Shown one piece after another: positions 42,801-52,489 of a DNA stretch of 64,000 nucleotides (positions are counted from its first letter, which is position 1; every line of letters begins with the position of its first letter). The stretch comes from Odontocerum albicorne. Lineage: Eukaryota > Arthropoda > Insecta > Trichoptera > Odontoceridae. The notes below the pieces were generated by a model, which did no database searches, was not told where the DNA came from, and saw nothing but the letters and a program-made list of their open reading frames with translations. The stretch covers positions 18,805,220-18,869,219 of the forward strand of contig OX463859.1 of NCBI GenBank assembly GCA_949825065.1. Reading direction: 5' to 3'. The position numbers and the translations under genes are program-made.

Positions 42801-43480
42801 GGGACCAATATTAAATATAGCAGTCAGCTTTGCTTCTCTTCATGTTCTTCAAACGGTTATTAAATAAAACTCACCATTCATTCTATTGTCTGCTGCTACT
42901 CTTTCAATGTCGCACCACTGGCTATCCATCCGTTGTAAATATGCTGCTTCCAAGATATATATTTTCCTCCATGGTTCCAATAAACAAAAGCCCCCCAAAT
43001 GTTGATTTTTGTTTGAAAATAATAATTTATATAAAGATAACTTTATATCATGGGGGCGTGTATAAAAAATTACCTTGAAACATTACAATAACAACCCCCG
43101 AGAGCACCTATCCAGTTTCTGGGGTAGTTAATGGGGGGAAAAATAAAGAGAGGCGCTAAAAGCAAGCATATACACAAATTACACCTTCAATTTTAACGAA
43201 AACATCTTAATATTTTTATATTCTGTGTTATTTATTGTTTAACATAATGGATTCTACATTGTATCTTTTACTTATTTTTGAGGTTATTTTTTATATTAAT
43301 AATGTTGAGTTTCATCATTGAAATTATGAAGATTTTTTGTGCGTTGTTTTTTAAATATTGTTATTTTTTACGAGTATTTTGTTTTAACTTTTAAGATAAT
43401 TTATCTTTTCGCCCTTGGAGAATAACGAAGAAATTTATTTAAACATGTTTTTCGGAGTTGTTGCCATGTTGAGTTGGTTT
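42801..43480. other. No gene recognised
   Basis: AT-rich, nothing supported. Confidence 0.4.
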
Positions 43481-43485
43481 AAATT

Positions 43486-43728
43486 ATGGCAGACGTTTCG
43501 TTTCGGTCATGCGATCGGATAGTAAAGTGGGTAAAATACGTGTACACGTTGCGGTCACGAGTGCAAGTAACTAGAGGGGTGCTTATTGTGTGTTTACTAT
43601 ATTCGTTAATGTTATTTGAGAGATGGATCCATAAGGATGAAACCTATACCGCCTTTGAATTATCATTTAAGCTAATTCAACAAGGCAACAACTCCAAAAA
43701 AAATATTATTCAGGTTTTCCACCCATAA
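43486..43728 (+). other. Open frame of 80 codons, doubtful
   Basis: ATG in a fair context (AAATTATGGCAG), and the first about 27 codons lie in a CpG-richer stretch (43490-43570). A splice-donor-like GCAAGTAACT lies at about 43563, so a short first coding exon is conceivable. The protein (starting M-A-D-V-S-F-R-S) shows no motif that I know, and downstream composition reverts to AT-rich background. More likely chance than gene. Confidence 0.2.
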
Positions 43729-44194
43729 TAGAACGATTTGTGCTATCACATCAATACCAAAAAGTGATATTGTACGAGTATGTCGATATAATAAATGATA
43801 GATAAAACACAACAAATTTATATAATTCAATGCTGCCACTGGTTAAACTTTTAACAATTGATCTATAAGTGGAAAGTTCTTCGAATAAAGAAGAAGCGTA
43901 GCATTCATTAAACGTGGTAAAGAACTCTAAAGAACACCAAAAAAACATATAATCTATAATATCATTATCCAGACCACTCTTGTAGCCGGGATCGTCCATA
44001 ATACCCATTTTCTAAAGGAAACTAGCCTTTATGCAGTGGCCCACCTGCAATTTTTGAGCAATCATGTCTATACAGACAAATGTAAACTTAGAACATTAAA
44101 ATAATATTGAATGCAATTTTAAGCCAACTTTTGTCTCTTACTCATATTTTTATAGATGATTTGTGTGATATCTTAAACTGTTTATCTCGCCGAA
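43729..44194. other. No gene recognised
   Basis: AT-rich. The 85-codon minus frame at 43751-44008 is unrecognised. Confidence 0.3.
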
Positions 44195-44470
44195 AATTTT
44201 CAGCGTCTTTCCGATTATGGACTTGCGCTACGCTCAAACATATATTATTTATTGGCCTTCCCAGTTCCCCACTCTTCTTTTTTTACGTCATCCTTTACTG
44301 TTCATGCATTGAGACTCTGGAATCAGTTACAAACCAATGTTAGACTCACTCCGTACTTGGTATGCTTTAAGAAGTGACTGAAAAACTCTTAATTTCTAGT
44401 CGGTAATACAACGCGTTTCATTCCTGATTTTTTTTGCTTTCTTCTCCCCCATCCCTTCCTTTTCCTTACT
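44195..44470 (+). pseudogene. LINE-G C-terminus and 3'UTR
   Basis: GATTATGGACTTGCGCTACG, then CTGGAATCAGTTACAAACC (the L-W-N-Q-L-Q-T-N block of Jockey-group tails, in a shifted frame) and GAAGTGACTGAAAAACTCTT, then a 3'UTR with ATTCCTGATTTTTTTTGC and CCCATCCCTTCC. The same C-terminal block occurs at 63810-64000, and the same 3'UTR, inverted, at 51700-51920. Confidence 0.65.
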
Positions 44471-44929
44471 AATTAATAATTACATTGTTTTAAGATGTAA
44501 AAAGTTTGTGAACTGTCAATGCGTGAAAAAAGTAGGAATGAAACATTAAAAGTTAACGAACAGATAAAATGTATGTTGTACATAACATAACACTTTAGTT
44601 GACTGACATTGTTTTTTTTCCACTGGATAAATTAATTACAAATTTCATATATTTGGCTTCAATACCAAAACACTGAAACACCCATATTCCGCATCCACAT
44701 TATTGCATAAAACTGAAATCCTAAGTTATCATATACATAATTCAGACCTCATAATAATTTCAATAACCACATTCATATAATATCGAATAGTTCCTCATTA
44801 CACATTCCACATTAGCATCAGTCACTCTTCCCTTACCTATGTGGATACTTCGCTTCTCACTCCTCCTTCTCCCTCTGTTGAACAACCATTTTGGTACATA
44901 TTTATTAAAATATATATTATTTGTAGTTT
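44471..44929. other. No gene recognised
   Basis: AT-rich. The 100-codon minus frame at 44760-45062 crosses a plus-strand LINE-A piece and is not a gene. Confidence 0.35.
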
Positions 44930-45065
44930 TGATACAAGTAGTATCATAAGAAAGAAAAACAAAACAAATATAGCACAAATGCGAAAGGCGTTGTAGAGGA
45001 AGACAAAGGAAAGCACTCGTGTGATGAGTGACATTTTGAAAGAAAGAAGTATAGAAATTCATATA
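44930..45065 (+). mobile_element. LINE-A fragment
   Basis: AACAAATATAGCACAAATGC, GTAGAGGAAGACAAAGGAAA, then GTGACATTTTGAAAGAAAG, the G-R-P-R-K to I-L-K-E blocks. Confidence 0.6.
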
Positions 45066-45084
45066 GACCGACAGAATTGCAGGA

Positions 45085-45285
45085 AAATATTAAATTGTAA
45101 GTCACTTGTCTATCAACCCTAAAATTGCAGGTTTGATATTCTTGTTGGTTCCCATTTTCTTTAAAAAGATTTTTAGTTCGGATTCAGTTTTAGGATTTTT
45201 ACCACCTATTTAGTTAGAAGAGATTGCCATTTGGTAATAAGCCCATAAGGTTGTATAATAAACGTAATGCAATAAATCACACATC
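45085..45285 (+). mobile_element. SINE-A
   Basis: TAAGTCACTTGTCTATCAAC, B-box-like AAATTGCAGGTTTGATATTC, 3' half AGAAGAGATTGCCATTTGG and AATAAGCCCATAAGG, AATGCAATAAATC tail. Confidence 0.75.
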
Positions 45286-45947
45286 TAATAAGAAAATTAT
45301 AATATTTTAAGTTAATACATATAGAAACAAATACAAAATAAAAGTTAATAAAAATAATAATATTTTACTATAAAATAGTTAAGCTAAGTTGCAAAGTCAT
45401 GAAATAAGCTCAGTTGTTGATCCATACATGAAAAAATCGTTTTCTTATAATTCATATTTATGTATCTTATCTTCATTCGCCCCTTTTCTACCCATTGAGA
45501 GCACCCCTATGACTATCACTTTGCAGTTTTCACGGTCGTTAACCTGGCATATTGGTTAAGCCCCGGTAAGTTTTGTCATATAAGGCTACCTCCGTTTTCT
45601 GTCTGCCGTACAGCTTTGGAAGGCACCTAGTGATTTTGTCTCAGCATAGAAAGCTTCGATTTTAACCATATTAGTACACTTGGTGTATAATTAACATGAT
45701 AGAAAAAAATAATGATTAGTACATGTGAAAACTGCCTCATTTGAAATAATTGGACCAAAAAAAGCTAACAGAAACGCAATATTTATTGATGCCTTAATTT
45801 GTTCAACTCATGTTTGATACACAGTCCCGTGCCAAAAGTTTTAACCACATTTCATCGTGTCTGCTTTTAAAATATATCTTTATGAAAGTTTGATAAACAT
45901 CAACGATCGAACAGAGTAAATTTATTCATAGTTTTATTACATTACAG
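45286..45947. other. No gene recognised
   Basis: AT-rich, with a more balanced patch at 45475-45660 lacking a frame. Confidence 0.35.
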
Positions 45948-46073
45948 ATGTCACAGGAATACTTCAGGGACTGTGTCCCGTATTGTGCGTACGATGGGAT
46001 TGTGTTTAACATGCATGTTACATTCGTCCCAGAACCCAGCTCCCAGATGGGAAATGTTAAACATTCAATGTGA
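45948..46073 (+). other. Exon-like short open frame
   Basis: Directly after an acceptor-like TTTTATTACATTACAG, an ATG opens 41 codons with balanced composition (M-S-Q-E-Y-F-R-D-C-V-P-Y-C, then T-F-V-P-E-P-S-S-Q-M-G) ending in TGA at 46071. It is less AT-rich than its flanks. No family recognised and no partner exon found in the window. Confidence 0.25.
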
Positions 46074-46261
46074 CAATATTACGTGGCATTCTCTTCTTGG
46101 AATACATATTTATTCGGGACCAAATTAGTAAATTATTAAGCGCAAACAGAGGAATTATAATACGAACCGTGACTGTATGGGTGGGTAATACACTCATAAT
46201 GCGAGGGTTGTTGAACAATTATAAATAGGAATGATCGAATAATTCAATATTAATCGTTTGT
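46074..46261. other. No gene recognised
   Basis: AT-rich. Confidence 0.4.
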
Positions 46262-46855
46262 TTGTCGGCGGATGTTGTGTAACGATTAATATTCACGCTT
46301 AGCGAGCGAACGCCCTAGGTTCTGTTCCAGGTGGATTCTTCATGATAAATTGATTTTACCCTTAAACCATTTTTCATATATTTTATTTATTTATTTATTT
46401 TACACATGACAAGAAATATACATAATTTGCGAAAAAACAACAGGTAATTTAATTCGGACACACAATTTTAATGATTCTGGGTTTGTTACCTTTCGTTTGT
46501 CGTGTCCCCAGTAAACTAGGCTTTTGTCTGCATCTCACTGAGGATATATAGCATGAAAAAAATATGTTTGTGTTTCTCTCTAGTTTATGTGACGCTTACA
46601 ACAAATTTTTGTAGTGCCACTAAAGGACACAAAAATAGCGCTGTATTAATTGTCTAACGAAAGGCTGGAGATTGAAATCTTGAAAAATAATATAGTCATC
46701 GAATCTCTGGGTTTAATTTGTCAAGAATATGTCATTACTGTAGTAGAACAGTTAACACACCAACTATTACACGCACACGCATCTTCCATCCACAGAGGGC
46801 TGACAATTATACTCGATTACGAAGGATAACCTATCAAGTGAATCGTTTGTTTAAA
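46262..46855 (+). mobile_element. SINE-B copy 3, with Rep-2 inserted
   Basis: Head GTAACGATTAATATTCACGC and TAGGTTCTGTTCCAGGTGG. The body is interrupted by an inverted Rep-2 at 46376-46565, then resumes: GGACACAAAAATAGCGCTGT, GGGTTTAATTTGTCAAGAAT, ACACGCACACGCATCTTCC and ACGAAGGATAACCTATC. Confidence 0.7.
46376..46565 (-). mobile_element. Rep-2, near complete
   Basis: Starts with TTTATTTATTTATTTTA (the reverse complement of an A-rich tail), then CACATGACAAGAAATATACA, and ends around TCACTGAGGATATATAGC. Full order matches 59575-59741 in reverse. Confidence 0.75.
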
Positions 46856-46894
46856 ATTAAATTTATTTTGTAAAAAAATCTATTTTTTTCATAA

Positions 46895-47075
46895 AGACTT
46901 CCTTGGTTTACTTGGTAAGGTATCCGTATTCTATCCCGGAGATCGCAGGATCGACTCACGTTTGTATTTAAATAAAAAAAAGGGTACTAATCAAGTTTTC
47001 ACTTAAGGCTTATTTAACCCATTCTGATTGACTGGAAGAGATGCCATATGCAAATAAATAATCAAGATTGTTCTG
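46895..47075 (+). mobile_element. SINE-A
   Basis: TCCTTGGTTTACTTGGTAAG, GAGATCGCAGGATCGACTC, GTTTTCACTTAAGGC, TTCTGATTGACTGGAAGAG. Confidence 0.75.
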
Positions 47076-47264
47076 AGTGAGATCCAAGGATTAGACGTTC
47101 AAACATTTACACATTTAAGTTGGTTAGCAAAAACTATTGAACCGCAACAATGACAATGTATAATGTTACTTACGGGCGTAAGTACGGCCGATTTTATATT
47201 GTTTGATGTTAGAATAAACTTTTTACGTTGACCACAATTTTGTAGTTTCTTAGCTCAATATGAT

Positions 47265-47515
47265 TGCTACGCTCAGGCAAGTCTCTCGCATGGCTGCTCG
47301 AAGGATAGCGTGCGATGCTTCCCTCACCCCCCGGGCTAGCCAGGGTTAGGGTGAGACATGAAATATTCAGACAGCAGCCCTTGCGTTCATCCTATCACGC
47401 GTCCGCTATGAAAAATGGAGATATTTAATGAAGTGCCTGCCACTCCACCCTTGAGTGGACATGTCTGCCGTCAAAGTCTTCGGGATATTCCCGCTCCCGC
47501 CCTACCCTTAACTGA
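47265..47515. other. GC-rich island with local stems, unidentified
   Basis: About 250 bp markedly richer in G+C than the window. TCGCA at 47286 pairs with TGCGA at 47311, with GCT/AGC inside. CTCACCC near 47332 can pair with GGGTGAG near 47359. CCACTC at 47440 pairs with GAGTGG at 47453. No long frame. It might be a structured RNA gene, a fragment of one, or a diverged repeat; I cannot identify it. Confidence 0.3.
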
Positions 47516-47849
47516 TAACATTTTTTTCTTTCATTGGATGATAATCCGTTTTTGACTATCTTCGTTCTCGTGTATAATTCAGTATCTTTTCATGAAAATA
47601 TTTAGCTGAGCGAAAAGAAATACGTTTTTGAATACGTTTTTTTTTGTATTTATACTCAAATTGAACTGTTAGTGGTGACTGAATTTATTTAACTGACAAT
47701 CGAAGACATGAAACTGAGATAAAATGTTAAGAAATAAGTTTTCGGTGTGTGAGGTATTATGAGGACTATGGAGACTGATTCTGCATCTACAGAAACGACC
47801 AAACCAACTACGCTACAGCGAGTCCTAATCCGAATATACTCTACGCCTC
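47516..47849. other. No gene recognised
   Basis: AT-rich, nothing supported. Confidence 0.4.
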
Positions 47850-48315
47850 GCACTTTCGCTTGAATTTGATGTCCTCAAGCCACTTTTCAGCACACATCTC
47901 CTAACCTAGTGAAAACACCTGACGCCCCAATTTTTTCTTCTTGGCGTTATCTTCCCACAATTAAAAATCCCCGTTACATGTCACTATGCCTATTTTACAG
48001 ACATGCTCGTAACGTAGGTACTATCCACCATGTGATCTATAGGCGTTGAATATTCCACAGTATATCTATCCTTTGGCTACCGATCGTCATTTATTCGATG
48101 TAGATGCCCAAGCCAGTGTACTCGATTATGTTTAAGAATATACTGATGCAATTAAAGAATTACTCCTTGGTAAGCTTGTCAAGTTACCACAAATATTCAT
48201 CGTAAACATCACATATGAAACGCATTTATCGTCTTTTCTTGGTATCTACGAATATATGTTGCCCAGATTAAAGCACTATACATACGAGTAGTGTCAAAAA
48301 CACAAGCTTGGTACA
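47850..48315 (-). pseudogene. LINE-B reverse transcriptase C-terminal region
   Basis: The minus strand begins with V-Y-Q-A-C-V-F-D-T (48310), then A-L-I-W-A-T-Y-I-R-R-Y-Q-E-K and I-N-A-F-H-M, the connection region after the palm. After stops it reads V-H-W-L-G-H-L-H-R-I-N-D-D-R (48130-48090), then P-K-D-R-Y, and K-W-L-E-D-I near 47880. This order (Y-x-A-C-V-x-x-T ... W-L-G-H ... R-I-P-K-D) is characteristic of one insect and vertebrate LINE group. Several stops and frameshifts; catalytic palm missing. Confidence 0.75.
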
Positions 48316-48324
48316 CCTGAAATC

Positions 48325-48475
48325 GTTTTTTTTTTCAAAATATAATCCACTTGATCTAACCATACTGCCTTTGATTCTACTCATATTTGCAATGTATATT
48401 TGTTTTGTAAGTTTTCCTTCATTCATCCATTAAACATGCCCATACTATTTCTGAGTGCTATTCTTCATCCTACTT
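48325..48475 (-). mobile_element. LINE-A fragment
   Basis: Minus strand: AGTAGGATGAAGAATAGCAC, ATGGGCATGTTTAATGG, AACTTACAAAACAAATATAC (the alignment of H-V-x-x-M and L-T-K-Q-I-Y). Confidence 0.6.
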
Positions 48476-48484
48476 AAATCAATA

Positions 48485-48560
48485 GGATGTAGGATGAAGG
48501 AAACTATAGGATGAAGAAAAACATTTTGAGATGGTTTGGACATTTGGAATTTTTTACAGG
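48485..48560 (+). mobile_element. LINE-A fragment, opposite orientation
   Basis: AGGATGAAGAAAAACATTTT, then GAGATGGTTTGGACATTTGG encodes R-W-F-G-H-L on the plus strand. It meets the preceding minus-strand copy at an imperfect palindrome. Confidence 0.55.
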
Positions 48561-48984
48561 ACTGTTTTTTCATCATAATCATTCAAAGGTGCTTCTGTAA
48601 CAATCTGAAGTGTTTAAATAATTACATTTGAAGACTTCTATGTCTTCAACCCATAAATATATGGTTGGAGAATATTATATACGATAACAAAGTTTTTTTT
48701 AAAGGATTCGAGCTTTTTTCCACTACTTTTCAAAGGCCTTAGATATAAAAGTAGTTCGAGCTTTAGTGTGTCTCAAATTTTTATTTTTCTTTTAGTTCAA
48801 CATTTAAGGTTAACTTAAGAAGTATAAATAAAAAAGTCATTAAAAAAACTATTCTTGGTAATATTAATTAACAGTTTTGTGTAATTTGTTTCAGGTAAGT
48901 GCAAACATTCTAGTATCCAGCATTCAGCTAAGGTATATACTTTTCCTAATTATAAAGGATAAATGATGTAGTTAACCTTATTTA
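48561..48984. other. No gene recognised
   Basis: AT-rich. Confidence 0.4.
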
Positions 48985-49088
48985 GAAGCAATAGATTAAT
49001 TAAAAATGTATATTTTATAAGCAATACATTAATTAAAAATGCACATTTTATAAGCAATACATTAATTAAAAATGTACATTTTTATAAT
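48985..49088. repeat. 33-bp tandem repeat, 3 units
   Basis: Unit TAAGCAATACATTAATTAAA followed by AATG(C/T)ACATTTTA, with few differences. Confidence 0.9.
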
Positions 49089-49215
49089 TGTATTCTTTGT
49101 TTTTAATTTATCATAGTGAAAAAAAGAACTATTAGATATCCATAGAACAGTCAAATTTAGTATGATACGGTAGCCGATCAAAGAAATACTACATATGTTA
49201 AATACATACATATCC

Positions 49216-49465
49216 TTACACTTTACCTATCAGAGTAGGCAGAGAAAACAGATCGCCAGGCTTTCCTATATTGACATACGAGTATATCCATATTTTCTTC
49301 TATTTCTTTGATTTTTTAGAATTTCCTTCTTTCAAAATATCATTCACTTGATTCAACTATACTTGCCTTGGCCGTCCTTTACAACGTAGTTGGACTAGCC
49401 CATATCTGAATGTCTTTCTTCATCTTACTCAACATATCAGTCTTAAGGAATAAAAATTGAGGTTA
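49216..49465 (-). mobile_element. LINE-A 3' end
   Basis: Minus strand from 49465: TTAAGACTGATATGTTGAGT, AAGATGAAGAAAGAC, GTTGTAAAGGACGGCC, GAATGATATTTTGAAAG, ending GATCTGTTTTCTCTGCCTAC. Confidence 0.7.
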
Positions 49466-49504
49466 TTGATAAAAATGTATTGTAATTATAAATATGCATA
49501 CATA

Positions 49505-49556
49505 AAAATATACCGTCACACCATTTCCCTGTCAGGGTAGGCAGAGAGGACAGTCA
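49505..49556 (-). mobile_element. LINE-A, extreme 5' truncation
   Basis: Only the last ~50 bp: minus CTGTCCTCTCTGCCTACCCT and GGTGTGACGGTATATTT. Confidence 0.65.
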
Positions 49557-50330
49557 TCTTGAAATAATACATATATGTTAATAATTTGGAAAATACCTAA
49601 TAAACCAATATGATGGTTTCTGACATAGGCTCAATCCTACATTTTTTTCTTTATGGAAAGAAACGTTAAAAAGTATTTTTCAAATATATTTTAAGATGCA
49701 CCTGCTGATAAGCCTAGATTTGTATAGATTATATTCATTAAGTATTATACAGTTAAATAAAAATAAAATACATTTCACAGAGAGATCTCAGGGCTCGTCT
49801 TCTTACATCCCTCCAATCGAGATAACTATCGAATAATAAGAAGACGAGAGCACCAAATATTTTTCAGTCAACGTTTTCATTCTCGTAAGCAATTTTGAAA
49901 AAAAATATTGATAAACAAGCAGTTGACACAATTTGAAACGCCATAAATATGTACCATCACTGTTAATATTATAAAGGTACACACTCACAAAAAGCGGCGG
50001 CTGGTCTGGAGGTGCGTCGGTGCGCTGAATCGGAGAAATAATTCGCAATAATTAAATTATTTACTCGTAAATGGTTTCTTAGTATTTAAAAAAAAGAATT
50101 AAAAAACATGATTTTATAAAATTATTAAACAAATAACAACACGAAACAAATTTGAACGAATGGAACGCTCGATGTTGAAAATCTTAATTATGGGGGAAAA
50201 AGTGAAACACCGTAATATTGTGTTTTTTTTACATAAATTTATAATTGAAGTAATTTTGTGAATTTTTCTTTTCTTTGACATCTTGCGATCAAATCTGGTC
50301 AATAGTAAATCCCCGATCTTGTTTAAGTTG
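49557..50330. other. No gene recognised
   Basis: AT-rich. The 81- and 62-codon minus frames are not recognised. Confidence 0.35.
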
Positions 50331-50600
50331 GCAACAGTTGAGTGAAATTAGACCCTGCCTGACACCCTCAATCCAGTTCAGCCGTTCTATTGATGTCGTA
50401 AAGGATGCTCTCGGTATCGGATGACACAGTCATAATACTCCATCCACCCACGCCGTATTCGATGAAAGCTATTAAAGGCAACCGATTCATCCTTTGGGAT
50501 AAATGCTCCATTGTTCTGTCTGGGATGCTGGAAGGTCCAGTACAATGAGACGAGACTCTATAATCTCTTGCATCTAATGGATTTTAACAATATGCTTAAA
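50331..50600. other. Coding-like patch, unidentified
   Basis: Higher G+C than surroundings. A minus-strand frame of about 60 codons (about 50537-50360) reads R-T-M-E-H-L-S-Q-R-M-N, then A-F-I-E-Y-G-V-G-G-W-S, ending at a stop after T-A-E-L-D. No family recognised. Confidence 0.25.
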
Positions 50601-50884
50601 TGCTGTGAGATATAATGAAAGGATGATTTTGTTATTCTTTATTACATTTTCTTAGAAGTTTCAGGTTGTTTAATTAAATTGACATCTTCTGAAATTCATG
50701 GTTTATAATTCATTTACTTTATTACAATGAACTCCGACGGATTGTTAGTAGAACCTTCTTTTAATCTATCCAGAGGGTTGATACGTTTTCCGATGAAGAG
50801 AAAATAGTTAATTGATAAAGTTTTTTCATATACAGGTTCTTTAATTAGCTATTTATAATTTTCATGCAAATACACTAGGTAGAT
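50601..50884. other. No gene recognised
   Basis: AT-rich. Confidence 0.4.
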
Positions 50885-51245
50885 CTGCTAAGATGATAGT
50901 CCATAACAGTAGTTAAGTAACATCTTTGATATAAGGGGGTCAAACGTGGGCATGGTAAAATACTGAAAGAGTCGAATAAATGTTATATAAACGCTTGCAC
51001 TAAGAAGAGTTCATGGGGTGACACTTTATGACAGAATAAGGAATGAATGTTAACTTAAGGATCATGTGTAGAATAAGATGAAGAAGATCACTCTGATTTG
51101 GTCCTGTGAAATGAATAGTTGAAGGAAGACTTACAAAAAAATATATAAAATGCAAATTTGAGTGATAAACATGGTAGAGGACGATCAAGGAAAGTATTGT
51201 TGGATCAAGTGAATTATGTTTTGAAAGGAAAAGTCAGAAAAATAA
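50885..51245 (+). mobile_element. LINE-A C-terminal fragment
   Basis: GCTAAGATGATAGTCCATAA (A-K-M-I-V-H, compare 7953), GAATAAGGAATGAATGTTAA, GGTAGAGGACGATCAAGGAA (G-R-G-R-S-R) and TTGGATCAAGTGAATTATG. The terminal block is missing. Confidence 0.7.
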
Positions 51246-51594
51246 AAAACCAAATTCTCAAGGAAAATAAGGTTAAGGAATAGAAATGAACAAGGCATAT
51301 TCGAAGAGAGGAAATATTCAGAACATAAGAATTTAGAAGAAATTAGAACGTTGTAATCAGAAAATCTAATGCATTTTGTACAAAAAAAAAGTAAGGAAAG
51401 TTGGTGTTAAAAATATGTTTTTTTTATCAGTAAAACAATATTAATAATTTTTACATTATTTTTATGGAAAGGCGAACCGTCGAGTATAAATTTATAATAA
51501 AAGAAAAAACCTACATTTGTGGATGTAGAGAACCATGTGGCAAGGCCTGTTTGGAACGGTCTAATTTATTTAACACTTTATTGTTAAACAAACT
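51246..51594. other. No gene recognised
   Basis: AT-rich. Confidence 0.4.
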
Positions 51595-51920
51595 AAGCGG
51601 ACTTATTGCCTGTTGGTAATCTCTTCCAACTATCTAGATAAAAGAAAATTTGGGAAGTTACATGGTAAAAATAAAATATTTAAATAATATAGTAATATAC
51701 ACGTTTAAAAAATCATGAATAATACATATAATTAAAATAAAAGTGAGAAATCCTCAAAGGAAAAGGAACGGGTAGTGGAGAGGTAAGAAAAATCAGGAAT
51801 ATATGAAAAAACTCTTAATTTCAAGTCAGTATTATACGTTTCTCGTATAATACTGACTTGAAATTAAGAGTTTTTTCAGTCGCTTTATAAAACATACCAA
51901 TGATGGAATGAGTCTAACAT
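51595..51920 (-). mobile_element. LINE-G 3' end with snap-back
   Basis: From 51920 on the minus strand: TGTTAGACTCATTCCATCAT, AGCGACTGAAAAAACTC (C-terminal block as at 44340), the inverted duplication, ATTCCTGATTTTTCTTACC, CTCTCCACTACCCG, and finally the SINE-like tail GATAGTTGGAAGAGATTACC and GGCAATAAGTCCGC. Confidence 0.7.
51804..51878. repeat. Perfect short-loop inverted duplication, 35-bp arms
   Basis: 51804-51838 and 51844-51878 are exact inverse complements with a five-base loop. The normal LINE-G copy at 44380-44420 has only one arm. Confidence 0.95.
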
Positions 51921-51944
51921 TAGTTTATTTTTTGTTGTATACTG

Positions 51945-52122
51945 TACAACCTGGTGTACTTATTGCCATGTGGTGTGGCAATCTTTTCCAACTAACCAGA
52001 GAGATGTTAAAGAGGCCTTTAGTGAATACCAGATTGGAATCCTTTTTTTACCCGAATTTGAACCGGTAACCTCTGGACTGGGAGACAGGCATCTTGTCAA
52101 CTAGGCCACGGTGGTTGTCTAG
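51945..52122 (-). mobile_element. SINE-A, near full length
   Basis: Minus strand: ACCGTGGCCTAGTTGACAAG, CCAGAGGTTACCGGTTCAAA, 3' half TCTCTGGTTAGTTGGAAAAG, AATAAGTACACCAGG. Contains a small GTGGT duplication. Confidence 0.85.
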
Positions 52123-52489
52123 TTTATAATTGGTTCTAGAATTAAAAAAAAAAAATGTTTGCCTTAGATACTAAAACTATGAAAATGATAAAACAAATAA
52201 AACATGCTTTGGTATTTTTATACACACTTAAATTCCAAGCTATCAATTACGAGTACATACTTATTTCATTCTTTCAATAACAACAACTAAATTATTCATC
52301 CCATATTGACCTATGCCACACCTGTTTGGGATAGTGTGAACGGGTAAACGAATGCTGAATAAGTCATTCAAGACCTCTTTCAACACCCATCTCAGATCGA
52401 ACTTCTCTCGACTTCATGCCAAACAGGGCAAAGAAACCCTCCAGTAAACTCGCTCTTCTGTATTAACATTTTAGCTCATGTAAATTACA
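52123..52489. other. No gene recognised
   Basis: AT-rich, with a mixed-composition patch at 52300-52460 lacking a named family. Confidence 0.35.
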
